From the NCBI GenBank assembly GCA_028752905.1, contig JAQNBH010000015.1:32385529-32449528 (forward strand): 64,000 nucleotides of DNA, written 5' to 3'. The notes beneath the pieces were generated by a model. That model worked only from the letters and a program-made list of their open reading frames with translations. It was not told where the DNA came from and did not search any database. The position numbers were made by a program, and so were the translations under genes. This DNA is from Cladorhizidae sp. MBARI D1340-BT2 (lineage: Eukaryota; Porifera; Demospongiae; Poecilosclerida; Cladorhizidae). Below, piece by piece: positions 44,301 through 55,127 of the stretch (position 1 is the stretch's first letter; every line of letters starts with the position of its first letter).

Positions 44301-45285
44301 TTGACAACCATAACTAAGGATGCCTGTGATACATCTTTGTACATCTCATTGATGATCTTGAGTGTTTCCTTCATATGGACAACTGAACATCAGGGGCATC
44401 ATGAACTTCTAACCATGGCAGGAAGCCTTTCCATGCCAGATGAAGGAGACCTTCATACACCAGCTCGTGAAGTCTGACTGCACGAATTTACTTCCTTCCA
44501 TCCATACACCAGCAATGTAGCCTTCTGCTATCACACCCCAGACTCTACACAGAGGTCCCTCAGTCCAGCATCTTGAAATTGCTTTCCAATTGTAGACAGA
44601 AACATTCAAATCATGTGGAAAACTCCAAGCCTGAAATTTGTCAGGATGCTTCCATATGATCTCCACAGCCTTTGCATACAGAGCCTTCAAAGACACAGAT
44701 AATCTTCCCAAGGTGTAAAGATTGCATGATTGCTAGTGACTGGTTGAGGACCATGTACAGTAGACATCTGTGTGGCTGGAGCATTGATAGTAGGTAGGTA
44801 TCCCACACTGTCTTGGGTAACTGTCACTATACATCTCGGGTTAATATGTTGAAACCTGTCCACCCACTAATAGATTGTTGTTCTCTATCTGACATGCATG
44901 CCATAAGCCAGATGAAGTTCTTCTTCCTAGCAGAGTTTGTTTCTTCTGTGGCTTGGACATATACACTCTTACTTTGGGGAGGTCCAGCTCGTTTTCCAAC
45001 ATTGTATAGTGGGAGCACAGGCACTGTTGCAGCAATACTTCTCTTCTCGTTTTGGAAACTGAAGGAAGGATCTTGGCAGGCATTGGCTCGGTTAGTCTTT
45101 CTTGGATGGCAATCCCATTTACTCGGTGTGATGTTCCCTCTCCAACTGACTGTCTCCTCCAATCTGTCAATGTTGTCCCAGGCTAGGGTTATGAACACAC
45201 CAGGATGGATATTGGATGGAAGGGCTATGTCACCTCCTGCCAGTGACACCTTTTGAAGACAGAGTTCTGTATCTATCTCGTCCAT
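41400..45285 (-). pseudogene. Large repeat-family protein with PIN/XPG-like core and Cys-rich tail, decayed
   Basis: On -, nearly the whole of a ~1,200-residue protein family common in cnidarian and other invertebrate genomes is visible in broken frames. The start shows IHPGVFITLAWDNIDRLEE (45200) and SGWTGFNILTRD (44850). Next come GYLPTINAPATQMSTVHGPQ (44790), FQAWSF and CRVWGVIAEGYIAGVW (44540-44500), and a helical middle with SLSSFWMSSYVDMMDNLLGL (44200). The core has EKADTRLLLHALHDAKSGSK (42280), VTAEDTDVLVLCLGF (42210) and LIGQHAFTGCDTMS (42030). The tail has CKLPDCTC and LCKLQNC (41560-41500). EKAD, EDTD and GCD in this order resemble the acidic residues of XPG/FEN-type nucleases (my inference). 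Its multi-copy nature elsewhere suggests a mobile origin. It is interrupted at 42795-43262. Confidence 0.7.
42795..43262 (-). mobile_element. Small insertion inside the repeat-family pseudogene (solo-LTR- or SINE-like)
   Basis: The coding similarity on - breaks after KELEK (43270) and resumes at VFLYIAKLKQLE (42790). The intervening 0.47 kb begins TGTCAGGGATC on - and ends GGCATCA. It contains a (TC)n run at 43019-43034. Near its end is a tRNA A-box-like TGGTCTAGTGG (42841-42831 on -) beside a perfect 10-bp hairpin (42805-42814 with 42821-42830). TG/CA ends favour a solo LTR, the A-box a tRNA-related SINE. Confidence 0.4.
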
Positions 45286-45289
45286 CGAG

Positions 45290-45650
45290 AATATGAGACA
45301 CTGTGACCAAGTCTGTTGAGGATTTGTATCAGCTCTTTAATTAGGACAGCCACATGATTGAAATATGCTGCAGAACATTTTATATTGAACTAAAATGGAT
45401 GCCAATTCCAGTAAATAAGAGGTACCACCAGCAAAAAAGGCAATCAGCTACACATCTGGAATTGATATCACATATTTTCTACTGCTTATACTGGGACTTA
45501 TATATCCCCACTAATAGAAGTGTTGTCCCATTGTATGGTACCGATATCTGATCTGGCCCATGGACTAAATAGGTTAATATATGTCTGGTTCCTGATTAGA
45601 AAGTGCTATATAGCCAGTTATCTTCTGTGGCTAGAAGACGTCCTGCTCTA
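45290..45650. other. Right part of the copy-2 insertion
   Basis: AT-rich sequence with no recognised feature between the repeat-family pseudogene and the point where homology to copy 1 resumes. Confidence 0.4.
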
Positions 45651-47026
45651 CAACTTAACATGTTGATTTAGGCACTAAAAGATAGGCAAGGATGGCGTGC
45701 AAGAAAATTAAAAAAATTCAACACACCCGCTTGCCTAATTAGTCAAGGTTTAGCGCATAATGAACATGCTTGTTTTATACAGTAGGGCTTCCTCTAGCCA
45801 CAGATACCTGGCTAGCAATTTCCAATCAGGAATCACAACTCACAAACAGTTCAGGCACACAGATTTTGAGAACTCTCAATTTGGCTCCATGTAACTTTAG
45901 CATAGTTACACCTATGCAAGTTTAGGTTTTGTGTATCATCACCATTTTGGAGTTAGTGACACTTCATCAACCCCAACTCTAACCATAAAGATATACAACA
46001 AACTATCAGCTTATGTGAAGGTGAGAATGGGCAGAATAATTTGGTTTGTACTACTGCTAGTTAATATAATTATTATATGAAGTCTTCTCCCTATTTCCCT
46101 CAGAGATTAATTCAGAGTATCCAGAACTCTCATAGAATAATAATGATAATACCCAATCAGTATAGTTGTAACAAATCTCATGAGATTATCAACTAAGGGA
46201 AACAACATTATTTTTTCAACATCACATCTGATGATGACTTGAAACTATTCCATCTGATGAAAGGTTAAGGGTCGTGTAAGATCACAATGTGATGCTAAAA
46301 AACTTAAACACCTGTGACATGTAAATACTCGAAGAAAAATTCTAATTTTTGGATCTTGACTCTCATTCCCAGGTTTGACTTCATTAAAGAATACACTTTT
46401 TCAACTATTTCGTCACCATTTCAGCACCTGAAAAATCATTTAGTAGCCATCCACTGCCTGAAAACTTATTGGTCTGCCTCAATGAAGCAGTATAATATGT
46501 CTGTAAAGAGAACTTTGATGCAATTACAAGCAATTGAGCTCTGCCTTCTTCATGTATGGCTCATGCTGATGTTATGACCAGCACCATGATTGAGTAGGTA
46601 TATGTATGTAATGGTCTCTTAGTTACCTTAGAATATATATAACGTGCATGTTATCTTTACTACTATGGTAATACATAGCCTATTTTGGGAAACCCATAGT
46701 GTGCAAGTCCACCTCTTAGGAGAGACAAAATTTTCCATGTACCGATGCATATGAACTCACCTCTAGTGAAAGACCACCTCTTTTGTAAGACCAAACACCA
46801 CCAAAATTATAGATTATTAACCATAAACATTTCTGCAGTAAATTGCACATGCTACCAGTAGATAAGCACACACTTGTGTAATTAATTTAACTCACCGGTT
46901 AAGCATTATAAAAAGGTATTAAGTAAAAAAATAAAAAATCAATCATAGAGTTCTAAGATACAATATAGAGGTCAAAATATTTTATTACATGCCTACTCAT
47001 TTAAGGTCATAAGCATTCGGTAACTG

Positions 47027-47041
47027 GGGGGGGGGGGGGGG
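47027..47041. repeat. Poly-G tract
   Basis: A run of about 15 G, the copy-2 counterpart of the tract at 12414. Confidence 0.9.
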
Positions 47042-47509
47042 TTGGAGAATATTGAAAAACACTGATTGACAGAATTCAAACATCTGTTTCATAGCAGTGA
47101 AGATGTCCAGTTGACTAGCCCTGGAGGATAAGCTTTCTCGGGTTCTGGAGATGACTTGGGAATCCCTGACAGTGATGCAGAAGGTAATGGCATCTTCTCT
47201 TAAATTGCCAAATAAGTGTGGACCTTGAAGCTCTGTTATCAGTGAGTAGAGTTATCGCTCCTGATGAATATGCCTAACATTCTCACTTGAGCTGATGATT
47301 TGGATTGAGATGATTACCGGCATGAAGAAGGCTTTGATAGTGAGTTTAGCTGTAGTTAGCTATTCAGTGAGTAAAGAGAGCAGCAACTGCAAAGGCTGTT
47401 TCAGCTTCTTTGTTTTTATCTTTATTTGTAATGCATGAAGCGAGGATTGAACAGTTGACAGAGCTTCATCATCAGCTTCAGTGACAGAAAGTAATAATTG
47501 CTTATTCTG

Positions 47510-47960
47510 CCATTTTTGGAAAAACGTACCCGACTGTGATAGGACATATAATGCAAGCCTTTATTGCTTTAGGAGTTTAGCTAGTTACCTCTGTCTTCAG
47601 TCATCTACACTTCAAACAGAAGAGCATGGATTGCGAATTACATGTTGGAGAAATGTTTATCTACAAGATCATAGTGGAGGGTAGATGATGTTACTCTTTA
47701 CAACTTGACTGCCCACCAAGATGTTGTAAGACCAAATGTTAAACTAGTACGTATTTCTTCCTCCCAACACCACATTTAGATTGCAGCCTTGAAATGCTGG
47801 AATTATAGAACATATTATAGTTAAAAATTTCTTTGCTATGTACTTGTGCATCCGAGTTACAAGTAGTTATAAATTAATAAAATCCAGTGACTCCCATGAC
47901 TCTATTGAGTTCCACGTGTGTATTTCTGGACACCATAGTTGATTGCACAGTTAATGAGGA
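47510..47960 (+). pseudogene. Tigger/pogo DDE transposase remnant (copy 2)
   Basis: This is the counterpart of 12890-13300, more decayed. CKLHVGE-like sequence, the DDE-block region and the LPPNT-like stretch (CCTCCCAACACCACATTTAG, 47760) are recognisable. Several small indels distinguish the copies. Confidence 0.7.
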
Positions 47961-48924
47961 TTTTAAGGCAGTGTCTGAGCTAAACATTATGTTAGATGAA
48001 ACTGGCATGAGACCGGGCAGGAGTATGTATGCTGTGATTGAGAGAGCACATCAACTATGCACATCAAAATCTGGGATTTAATTCAACAAGGGTTTGAGCT
48101 CCTCTCAGGACCACCTGAAGGACCTGTCCTGACCAAAGATGATTATTATGTGAAATAATTGCAACCAAATAATTGCAACCAAATAAATTGTAGTTTTGCT
48201 AGTGAGATGACAGGGTTGTTGGAACTGATATACAAGTCAAGCAGGTTAAAATAATAGAGGGGACTATGGCAGATGTGACCCAAAAAATGGCTGATTTCCA
48301 AAGTGAACTGCTGTAATGGTATTTACATTTTATTGTATTCATGATATATATATAATACATAATATTATATTGGCATGCACATTACCACACCCACTTCTTT
48401 TGGATGATTACCTTCTATTGGATTTAAGGGTGGTCTCTCGGTCTGCTGTATATCATCTATAGCAATGTGTGTTACTTTACCAGTTTAACCTACTGTCACT
48501 GTTTATCAGTATAGTGAAAATTATTAGTATAAGTGAAAATCAATTTGTAGTTGTTACACCGTGGAAATAGTTTATCCATGCAGTCATCTATTTGTGACAA
48601 TTATTGTACTCTATGGCCTCTATATATGTAACTCTGGATTGTACTATATAAATACTCCTCTACAGTTGTAGTAGTTACTTTCACTGCATTTATATATAAA
48701 CATATTTATTGATGTAGGAAATGTGAAGTAGTAACATCAAAGCCAAACACATTCAATGCAAGAGACAAGTAAAGAAATAGTTAATAAAACATTGTACTGT
48801 AGTAATATATATTATATATATATACTACCAAAGGTATATAGCAGGAATTGCCCAGGAGGGTAAAATGTCTAACAGAGTAGCACAAAATGAGAATGACTAG
48901 ATAGGGTTCCCCCAAGGTGTTTAA

Positions 48925-48959
48925 CCCCCCCCCAAAAACACCCTTCCCCCCCCCCCCCC
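48925..48959. repeat. Interrupted poly-C tract
   Basis: Two runs of C separated by AAAAACACCCTT, the expanded counterpart of the run at 14281-14290 in copy 1. Confidence 0.9.
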
Positions 48960-51900
48960 TTTTGCAGTTTCTCAAAAGAAATAGTTGAAATAGTCTAAGA
49001 CAACACTTTTCTCTGTAAATCTTACCATTTCAGCAAACGTGGTACTTTTTTAAAGTTAGGAGCAGCCTTGATAGCAAATAGTTTAGATAAGGTAAGCTCT
49101 AATAATGTAGCTAGCATAGTTGTTGCTAATTCTGTCCATATCAATTATTTTGTACTTTCTTGCCTCCCTTCCCCAGGTATTGACCTCCCAATGTTACTCT
49201 GAGCTACTCAAAAAAACGTCTAGCTAGAGAATGGAAACAATGCCTGCCAAGGTAAATATATTAGTAAACAAAATGGCCAACAGTGGCAATTTCTGTGACA
49301 CTCTGTGGCATATGTGCACCCAAGGGATTAACCTGATACAAAATTTGACATGCCCAAGACATGAAAAGTACCCCCAAAGCTCCTTTAATCATAACCAAGA
49401 TGTCAATTGAAATTCTATAGTTGTTAAACTAACAATCAATCATCCTCTTTTATATATTTAACATCCTCTTTTGCATAATTTAGCAAACATATGACCCACT
49501 TTTAACTCTTTAATGCTGAAAATTAAAAATAACATGATGTAAATGTGTACCTGAGTTTTATTTAAAATCATGTAACTTAGTAACTGCAAGCATCAAAGGT
49601 ACCCTTTTTATGGCTTGAGGGCTCTATCAGGTAAACAATATCTGTTTTATATTTGAAAAATTGTTTCTCTTGCATGCTAGCAAGACCGTAGTCATTTTAT
49701 CTAACTGTTACCTCAATCTTCTTTGGTGTCAGGCTGGCAATGATATTCTCTCAGAGACCTTCCATGTTATATATAAAATAGTTTGCTACTTAAATTAAGC
49801 TAGATTTAGCCATATACTGTGGCCACTCGCTTTTTAGCCTTTTGCATATTGTCAATTCATTCTTGAACCAGCCTTTTCAACAACTAGAACGATTAGATGC
49901 AGCCGTACTAATAGCTGGAGTTGGATTTCACTGTGCAATCTCTATTATGTGCAAGTTGCGATCTTGTACAAATAAATCTGCTATTGTGTGGAACATTAAA
50001 CTCAGTATATCCACTATTGGCCCTGAATAATTAAAAAAATAGTGGATGCAAAAAAATTATAATGTTAATCATATAACAATTATATTGGCAGCCTCTCAGC
50101 TGCCATTAGCTCCAAAATGGCTTCCATAGTGTCTAGAGTCTTTGCTTTTGTAAAAATAGTAAATCAGAAGAGCTATGGAAAAAAATTGAAATTCATGTTC
50201 TATCTACCTATAATGTTTTGACACCTAGCTACACCAAAATGTCGGACGCAAAGAATACCAAAAACAAAAAAGCCACGTCTTGCTGCAAGATGCAGAGAAT
50301 TTTCTATGCATGCGTTTCTCACATTTCTAATGATAGCACACAAATATTCCATGTGCATGTGTTTTACATGTTCCTGTTGATAGACACAGATAACATAACG
50401 CAATGTGGGACCATTGCCAAATAAACTACTGTAGCAACATTGGAGCTCACCTAATGCAAATAGTTCGCTAACAAAGACTGCTTCTAGCCCTAGAGTATTG
50501 GAAAAACACACCTTCGACAGGTTCTACCAAACTCCAAGAAACAATTTAATTGAGTAATAATGATAACTTCATGAAAACCCAGATATTGGGTGCCTAGGGA
50601 GCACAACTCCTGTGTGCTTATATCCTGCTTCATGGGTACCTAAGCTACTGGTGCCTAAAGATCCAGCTAATGGATGTCCAGGCTCTGCTTAATGGGAAGC
50701 ACATGTACTGGATTCCTAGGCCCTATTTTATATGGTATCCCAGATGCTATGTAGCTAGGACCTTTTTAGGGAGATCAGCGACATGATGCCTGACCCTGGA
50801 TTCATTGGGTGCCAAGCTACTTGGAGTCCAAACAAACTCTGCTCAGCTGCGGTGACTAAATTCTGCTTCTTGAAGAGCCTTCCTTGGCTCTGATGAACAC
50901 AGCTACTGGATACAGATGACAGAACCTGCTTGTTAGGCATCTTCTAGCAGGTGTAGCATCCAAACAGACTACCTGTAACAGCAATGTATGATGTGCAAGC
51001 AGTACTTGCATCACTTCTCTTTTTGGTCTGGGCAATGGCGGGTGCCTCTGCTAGTAAAATAATAAACACACTTATGGGCGTGTGATGGTTTGTGCTTTCT
51101 TTTACTTGCTGCCAACAGGTTATTATTTACCATTCGCTGAATGTCACAGCCATAGCCAAATGTTTGCTTTCTTAACATAATGTTAATTCTTTCATGCCTG
51201 GATTTAGGAGAGAATTATATGAAAATCTGATTTCACATGAACTCACAGCACCAACGAACTCATACCAACCATATCTTATGTCCTTGTACGAGTTGGTTAG
51301 AGACACATTGTTGTTATCATGGAAACTAACCACTACATTATTGTACCGGAAATAATGTGGCTATGTACTGGATACTTTTCAACCTAAGCTGAAGTTTGTA
51401 TGACCAAGTGATAATATACCATAGATTGCTAATGCATACTTGACTCTGATCCTCCTATGAGCATTATCATCAAGCCACCCAGGAAGACTCTATACATGTA
51501 TTATATACCCACCAACTACCCAGGAAGATGTTCTAAGAATTCTTATAATCTGCTAACTCTCAGAGCTCTATTCCTCGATGTTATTCTCCTTACCATTCAT
51601 AAAACTGGAGAGAACAGCAATGGTAGAAGAAGGTACCTAGGCCTGGATCTACACAACTGTGTTCAGTTCAATGTTGCTGTCCCCAGGTATGAAGTGATGT
51701 CTCCTCTTTCCTCATCACTTGTTTATCCACAGACAGACCTAGGTTGACATTCAACACACACAATCTTAGTCTGATGGACATTACTAATGAATCATGTGGA
51801 GCAAATGATCTTGATTCTTTCTTTAATTACTGGAATCCAACCGGTCTAATTTGCATAGTGTAAGCTATTAGATGTGTGCCGTTTGTTATAAATTTCAATG

Positions 51901-52139
51901 ATCGATTTTTATGAAGTTTCATTCAAAGTGCTTGGATGTCATACGACTTTTTCGGCCATGAATGAACTAAATGCAGACATTTTTCCACAGAAAAATGTCT
52001 GCATTTAATTTTTCAAGTTTGAGTAAAGAGCCTATTTATAACTCTGGCTTCCATTCAATGAGTATTTAACCATGCTAGCTTCTTTATTGGCAGTGAAACA
52101 AACCCACACAGGTAATTTGGACAAAAAGCTCGATATTGC

Positions 52140-52540
52140 GTATCTCTCTATGTATCTATCTATGTATATATCTATGTATTCACCATACCTTCAGGAACAG
52201 GACACATGCCTTAAATAATCTGAGCTGCACCTGGTTAGAGAGTTGAGCTGCTTATTCAGAAAACAGAACCATCTTTATAAAGGGTTCAATACTCAGTGGG
52301 TTAGTTATCAATATGCTTTGTACTGAAATCTTAAAATAGTAATTTGGATATGTACTTGAATATAGATTGTGGTGAAATGAATACATTTTCATTTCACAAG
52401 GCCCAAAATTACAAGCAGACTTTTGTGCACACTGTGCTGAACAAGTAGTTTGCCATGAATGCTCAGGTTGACTTTATTATAATGGAAATAATGATGACTG
52501 CATCCTGCACTGGCTATTCAAAGAGGAGAAATTTGTGTGT
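52140..52540 (-). repeat. Third copy of an inverted-arm segment
   Basis: The reverse complement of this block aligns with 22378-22800 of the left arm. Shared phrases are TTTCTCCTCTT, TGAGCATTCATGGCAAA.TACT, GAAATGAAAATGTATTCATT and GGTTCTGTTTTCTG.ATAAGCAGCT. It includes the ~170-bp block that the right arm lacks. It abuts the 3' LTR of the Gmr1-like element. Confidence 0.75.
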
Positions 52541-52543
52541 GTG

Positions 52544-52819
52544 TGTGAGGAATGCAGACCATATACTGCAGGTCTGTCCTCACTAAGGTAGTGGTTGAAG
52601 GGTAGCTTATGCAATACAGTAGAGGTAGATCCAAACAAAACTTGTAATTATGATCCAGTCTGTCCCATTTATAGGGCTGGCTGGCTCCAGCACATAAATG
52701 ACTAAATAAATATATTGCCCAGTCAATGTGTGTACATGTGATCTTGTGGTTCCAAGATATACTTTAGTCAGGCCATCAGTTGAGGTGTGGTCTTTAGTCA
52801 GAGAATGTGGTTCCTGATA
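52544..52819 (-). repeat. 3' LTR of Gmr1-like element
   Basis: 276 bp aligning with the 5' LTR (60108-60473) except for an internal deletion of about 90 bp. It contains the conserved CCAGCCAGCCCTATAAATGG with a TATA box (about 52691-52672 on -). Confidence 0.8.
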
Positions 52820-53289
52820 TCCCATCCCCCTACTGATTGTCGGATGAAGTGAGGTCTGTAGATTGCCATGAGAGTCCATCAGCATTGCCGTTATCTTTTC
52901 CGGGGAGTTATGTGATGGTGTAATAAGGCAGTAAATATCCTTCATGGAGTTTAGTTAGGCGAGGCACCTGTGATTGGTCTCGATGGTGAAGTGAACTCCT
53001 GTGAGGTAGACACAAAAATGCTTGATGGCAACTACCAAGGTGAGGCATTCCAGATGGATTGTAGCATATCTGGTCTCCCATGGAAGTAAGTTTTCTCGAA
53101 TAGTATGCGACGGATCATTGTTCTTCCTCATCATTGGACCTGATCTAAGACATCCCCTATGCCTATGTGATAGGTATCTATCTGGAGGTTGAAGTGGCAG
53201 TGCATGATGGGGTTCATGAGTACAGACAAGGAGGTGAGGGTGTGTTTGAGGTAGTCAAAGGCTTTCTGATGTGTGTCTGTCTACTGGAG

Positions 53290-54080
53290 ATGATCTTTTT
53301 GGACAGGTTTGTGACTGGCGTAGATAGGAGAGAATGAAGGGATAAAGCAGCGATAATTGCTCGCCAGCCCGAGAAAAGTTCTAATGACTTTTTTCCTTTT
53401 TGGATTGGGGAAATCGTGGATTACTGGGACTTTGGCTGCTTCTGGGCATACCTGCCCTTCTAACATATGTGCCTGAGATAGCTTCTGTGCAAACAGGCAT
53501 TTATTTGTTAGTCCGGCATCTCTGAGAGCATGTTGGATGAGGCATAGGTGGGTGAGGTGGTCCTCCCATGTGTCACTCTGTATGAAGACATCATCTATGT
53601 AGGCAGCTGAGAAGGAAGAAAATTTGGCCAGAATTTATTCATGATGCACTGATTATTGAGGGTGCACCTACCAAGCCAAAAGGCATAAACGTAAACTGGA
53701 ACTTGCCTCCTGGTGTGACGAAGGCAACCTTTTGTCAATCTACTACTACTACTGGGATCTGCCAGTAGCATTTTGTGAGTTCGAGGGTGGCAATGAATTT
53801 GGCCAATTCCAACTGGCGGATTCGGTTGTCAACCTGGGGCATAGAGAAGGGGTCTGGGTTGGTGAGGGAATTAAATTTTGTATAGTCGACGCAGTGTCTG
53901 TGGGATCTATCTTTTTTGTGAACAAGGTGTACGGGTAAGGCCTATGGACTGGTGGAGTATTCTATCAGGTTGGCTTGGAGGAGTGCTTCAACTTTAGTCC
54001 GAACTATTCTCTGTCTTGATGCTGGAGTAGGGTGGAAGGTAGATAGGAGTAGCTTCTCCGGTAGTGATGGGATTGGTCGT
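53290..54080 (-). pseudogene. Reverse transcriptase of Gmr1-like element
   Basis: On -: QRIVRTKVEALLQANLIEYS (pre-RT linker, about 53990), VHLVHKKDRSHRHCVDYTKF and LELAKFIATLELTKCYWQIP (53900-53740). KVAFVTPGGKFQFTFMPFGL and GAPS follow (53720-53650). Then come AYIDDVFIQSDTWEDHLTHL (about 53610-53550) and FPNPKRKKVIRTFLGLASNY with RCFIPSFSPI (53420-53320). These are RT motifs 1-7 in order, including the YIDD catalytic box, and the connection to RNase H. Frame changes separate several motifs. Confidence 0.82.
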
Positions 54081-54244
54081 TGAAGACATCTGTAAAGGTG
54101 TGGAATAGATCCTGTAGTTTGGTAGTCTGGTGTGGCAAGTGAAAAGGGTTGGGCGATGTTGCTATCTGCTTCCGCAGGGGGTCTACTGGGGAGTGGTTAT
54201 TGTCGATTGCTAGGAAATCTGGGAAGTGTTGGTTTGGAATACCT

Positions 54245-54740
54245 TTATCTTTCCTGTGGTGATCTGAGGAGGTAGGTAGTGTGAGAGGTATTTGGGGTTA
54301 CTTGGAAGGATCCTTGCCAGCAGGCCTGACAATTTCCAGGGTCATAATGGAGGAGCACCAGTACCTGGTCATCTGGCTTGAACAAGCGGTGTTGTAGAGT
54401 CATTTCATACCAAGTTTTTTTGTTCTTCTTTGCAAGCTCTTTGACTACTGCCTGGGTCGATTCAAATTGGTTCATCACATTCTGTACATATGATAGGACA
54501 TTTTCTGTGGGTGGGGTCTGTCCTTCCCACACTTCATTGATGATGTCCAATGATCTTCTTGGTCGTATACCATATAGCAGTTGGAATGCGGAGACTATGG
54601 TTGCCTGGGGAACTTCTCAGTAGGCAAATAAAAGTAAGGGAGGGCCTTATCCCATTGTTTGTTGAATTTTACCGGGGTCTTTAATTGTCTGCTTGAGGGT
54701 TCCATTAAACTGCTCGACTAGAGGAGCTTGTTCCTGATAA
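54245..54740 (-). pseudogene. Integrase C-terminal half of Gmr1-like element
   Basis: On -: LVEQFNGTLKQTIKD (end of the catalytic core with its final acidic helix), LLYGIRPRRSLDIINEVWEG, LSYVQNVMNQFESTQAVVKE, then a GPY/F-like stretch VLVLLHYDPGNCQACWQGSF. This matches the end of the core and the C-terminal domain of Ty3/gypsy integrases. The frame then flows through LQDLFHTFTDVFNDQ into the pre-RT linker, so integrase lies directly 5' of RT. Confidence 0.82.
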
Positions 54741-54856
54741 TATAGTCACTGGTCTCTGAGGAGGATGCCTGGCAGGCTAGTGCTAGGGATGGGTCGTCGA
54801 GTTGTTCTTGGAGAAACTTCTGTGGTCCTTCTTCCGGTGGGTGGATGGGATTATGG

Positions 54857-54870
54857 GGGGGGGGGGGGGG
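54857..54870. repeat. Poly-G tract
   Basis: A run of 14 G inside the gag-integrase spacer of the Gmr1-like element, at the inner border of the right inverted arm. Confidence 0.9.
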
Positions 54871-55127
54871 TCATATTTTGGCAGGGTGATCTGGTTTGGG
54901 TGGTGCTCTTGGTGGGTTGGAATGTGTGGTGGAGGGAAAGAGTGGAGGTTGGGGGTATGAATGATCTGTGCTATCTGAAGTGTTGAGGTGTTTGTCTTAA
55001 TTCTCTAGGTGTTTAACATGATCATGCCTAATTGTCAGCAATGTGCACTGCCTGTCATCCACTTGAGGGTTTTCTATTTCTGATCCATATCTGGCATTCT
55101 GGCTAGGGCTTGTTCAGTGGTTATTAT

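Larger units (their letters stand above)
40484..45650. other. Insertion specific to duplication copy 2
   Basis: Homology to copy 1 stops after GCTGCCTAGAT and resumes at TTAACATGTTGATTTAGG. The sequence GTCCTGCTCTACAACTTAACATG at the right edge resembles GTCCTGCCTAGATTTAACATG of copy 1, so a target duplication is possible but blurred. It contains the repeat-family pseudogene at 41400-45285. The part 40500-41400 shows no gene; 40668-40715 resembles 63863-63910. Confidence 0.7.
40055..51850 (+). pseudogene. Broken copy of the DSL-like gene
   Basis: Only the first ~27 bases of exon 1 remain (acceptor CTTGTAG and GTCTGTGGATGTCATGCAGT at about 40070). Exons 2, 3 and 4, which encode MNNL, DSL and the membrane helix, are absent. 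Exon 5 is intact (49060-49091). Exon 6 (49177-49251) has an extra A. Exon 7 starts at 51687 with a one-base loss and an early stop at 51745-51747. It can no longer encode a ligand. Confidence 0.8.
39104..51971. repeat. Large direct duplication, copy 2
   Basis: It matches 6345-17340 in order and orientation. Relative to copy 1 it has about 480 extra bases near 39220-39735. It also has about 230 unrelated bases (40099-40325) in place of 6883-8585, and a 5.2-kb insertion (40484-45650). It lacks the pogo element and lacks 10192-11938. The last shared phrase is TTTTTCGGCCATGAA.GAACTAAA. Confidence 0.9.

Noticed and set aside
53732..54986. Gly/Val-rich + frames
   Set aside because: They are antisense shadows of the integrase and reverse transcriptase on -.
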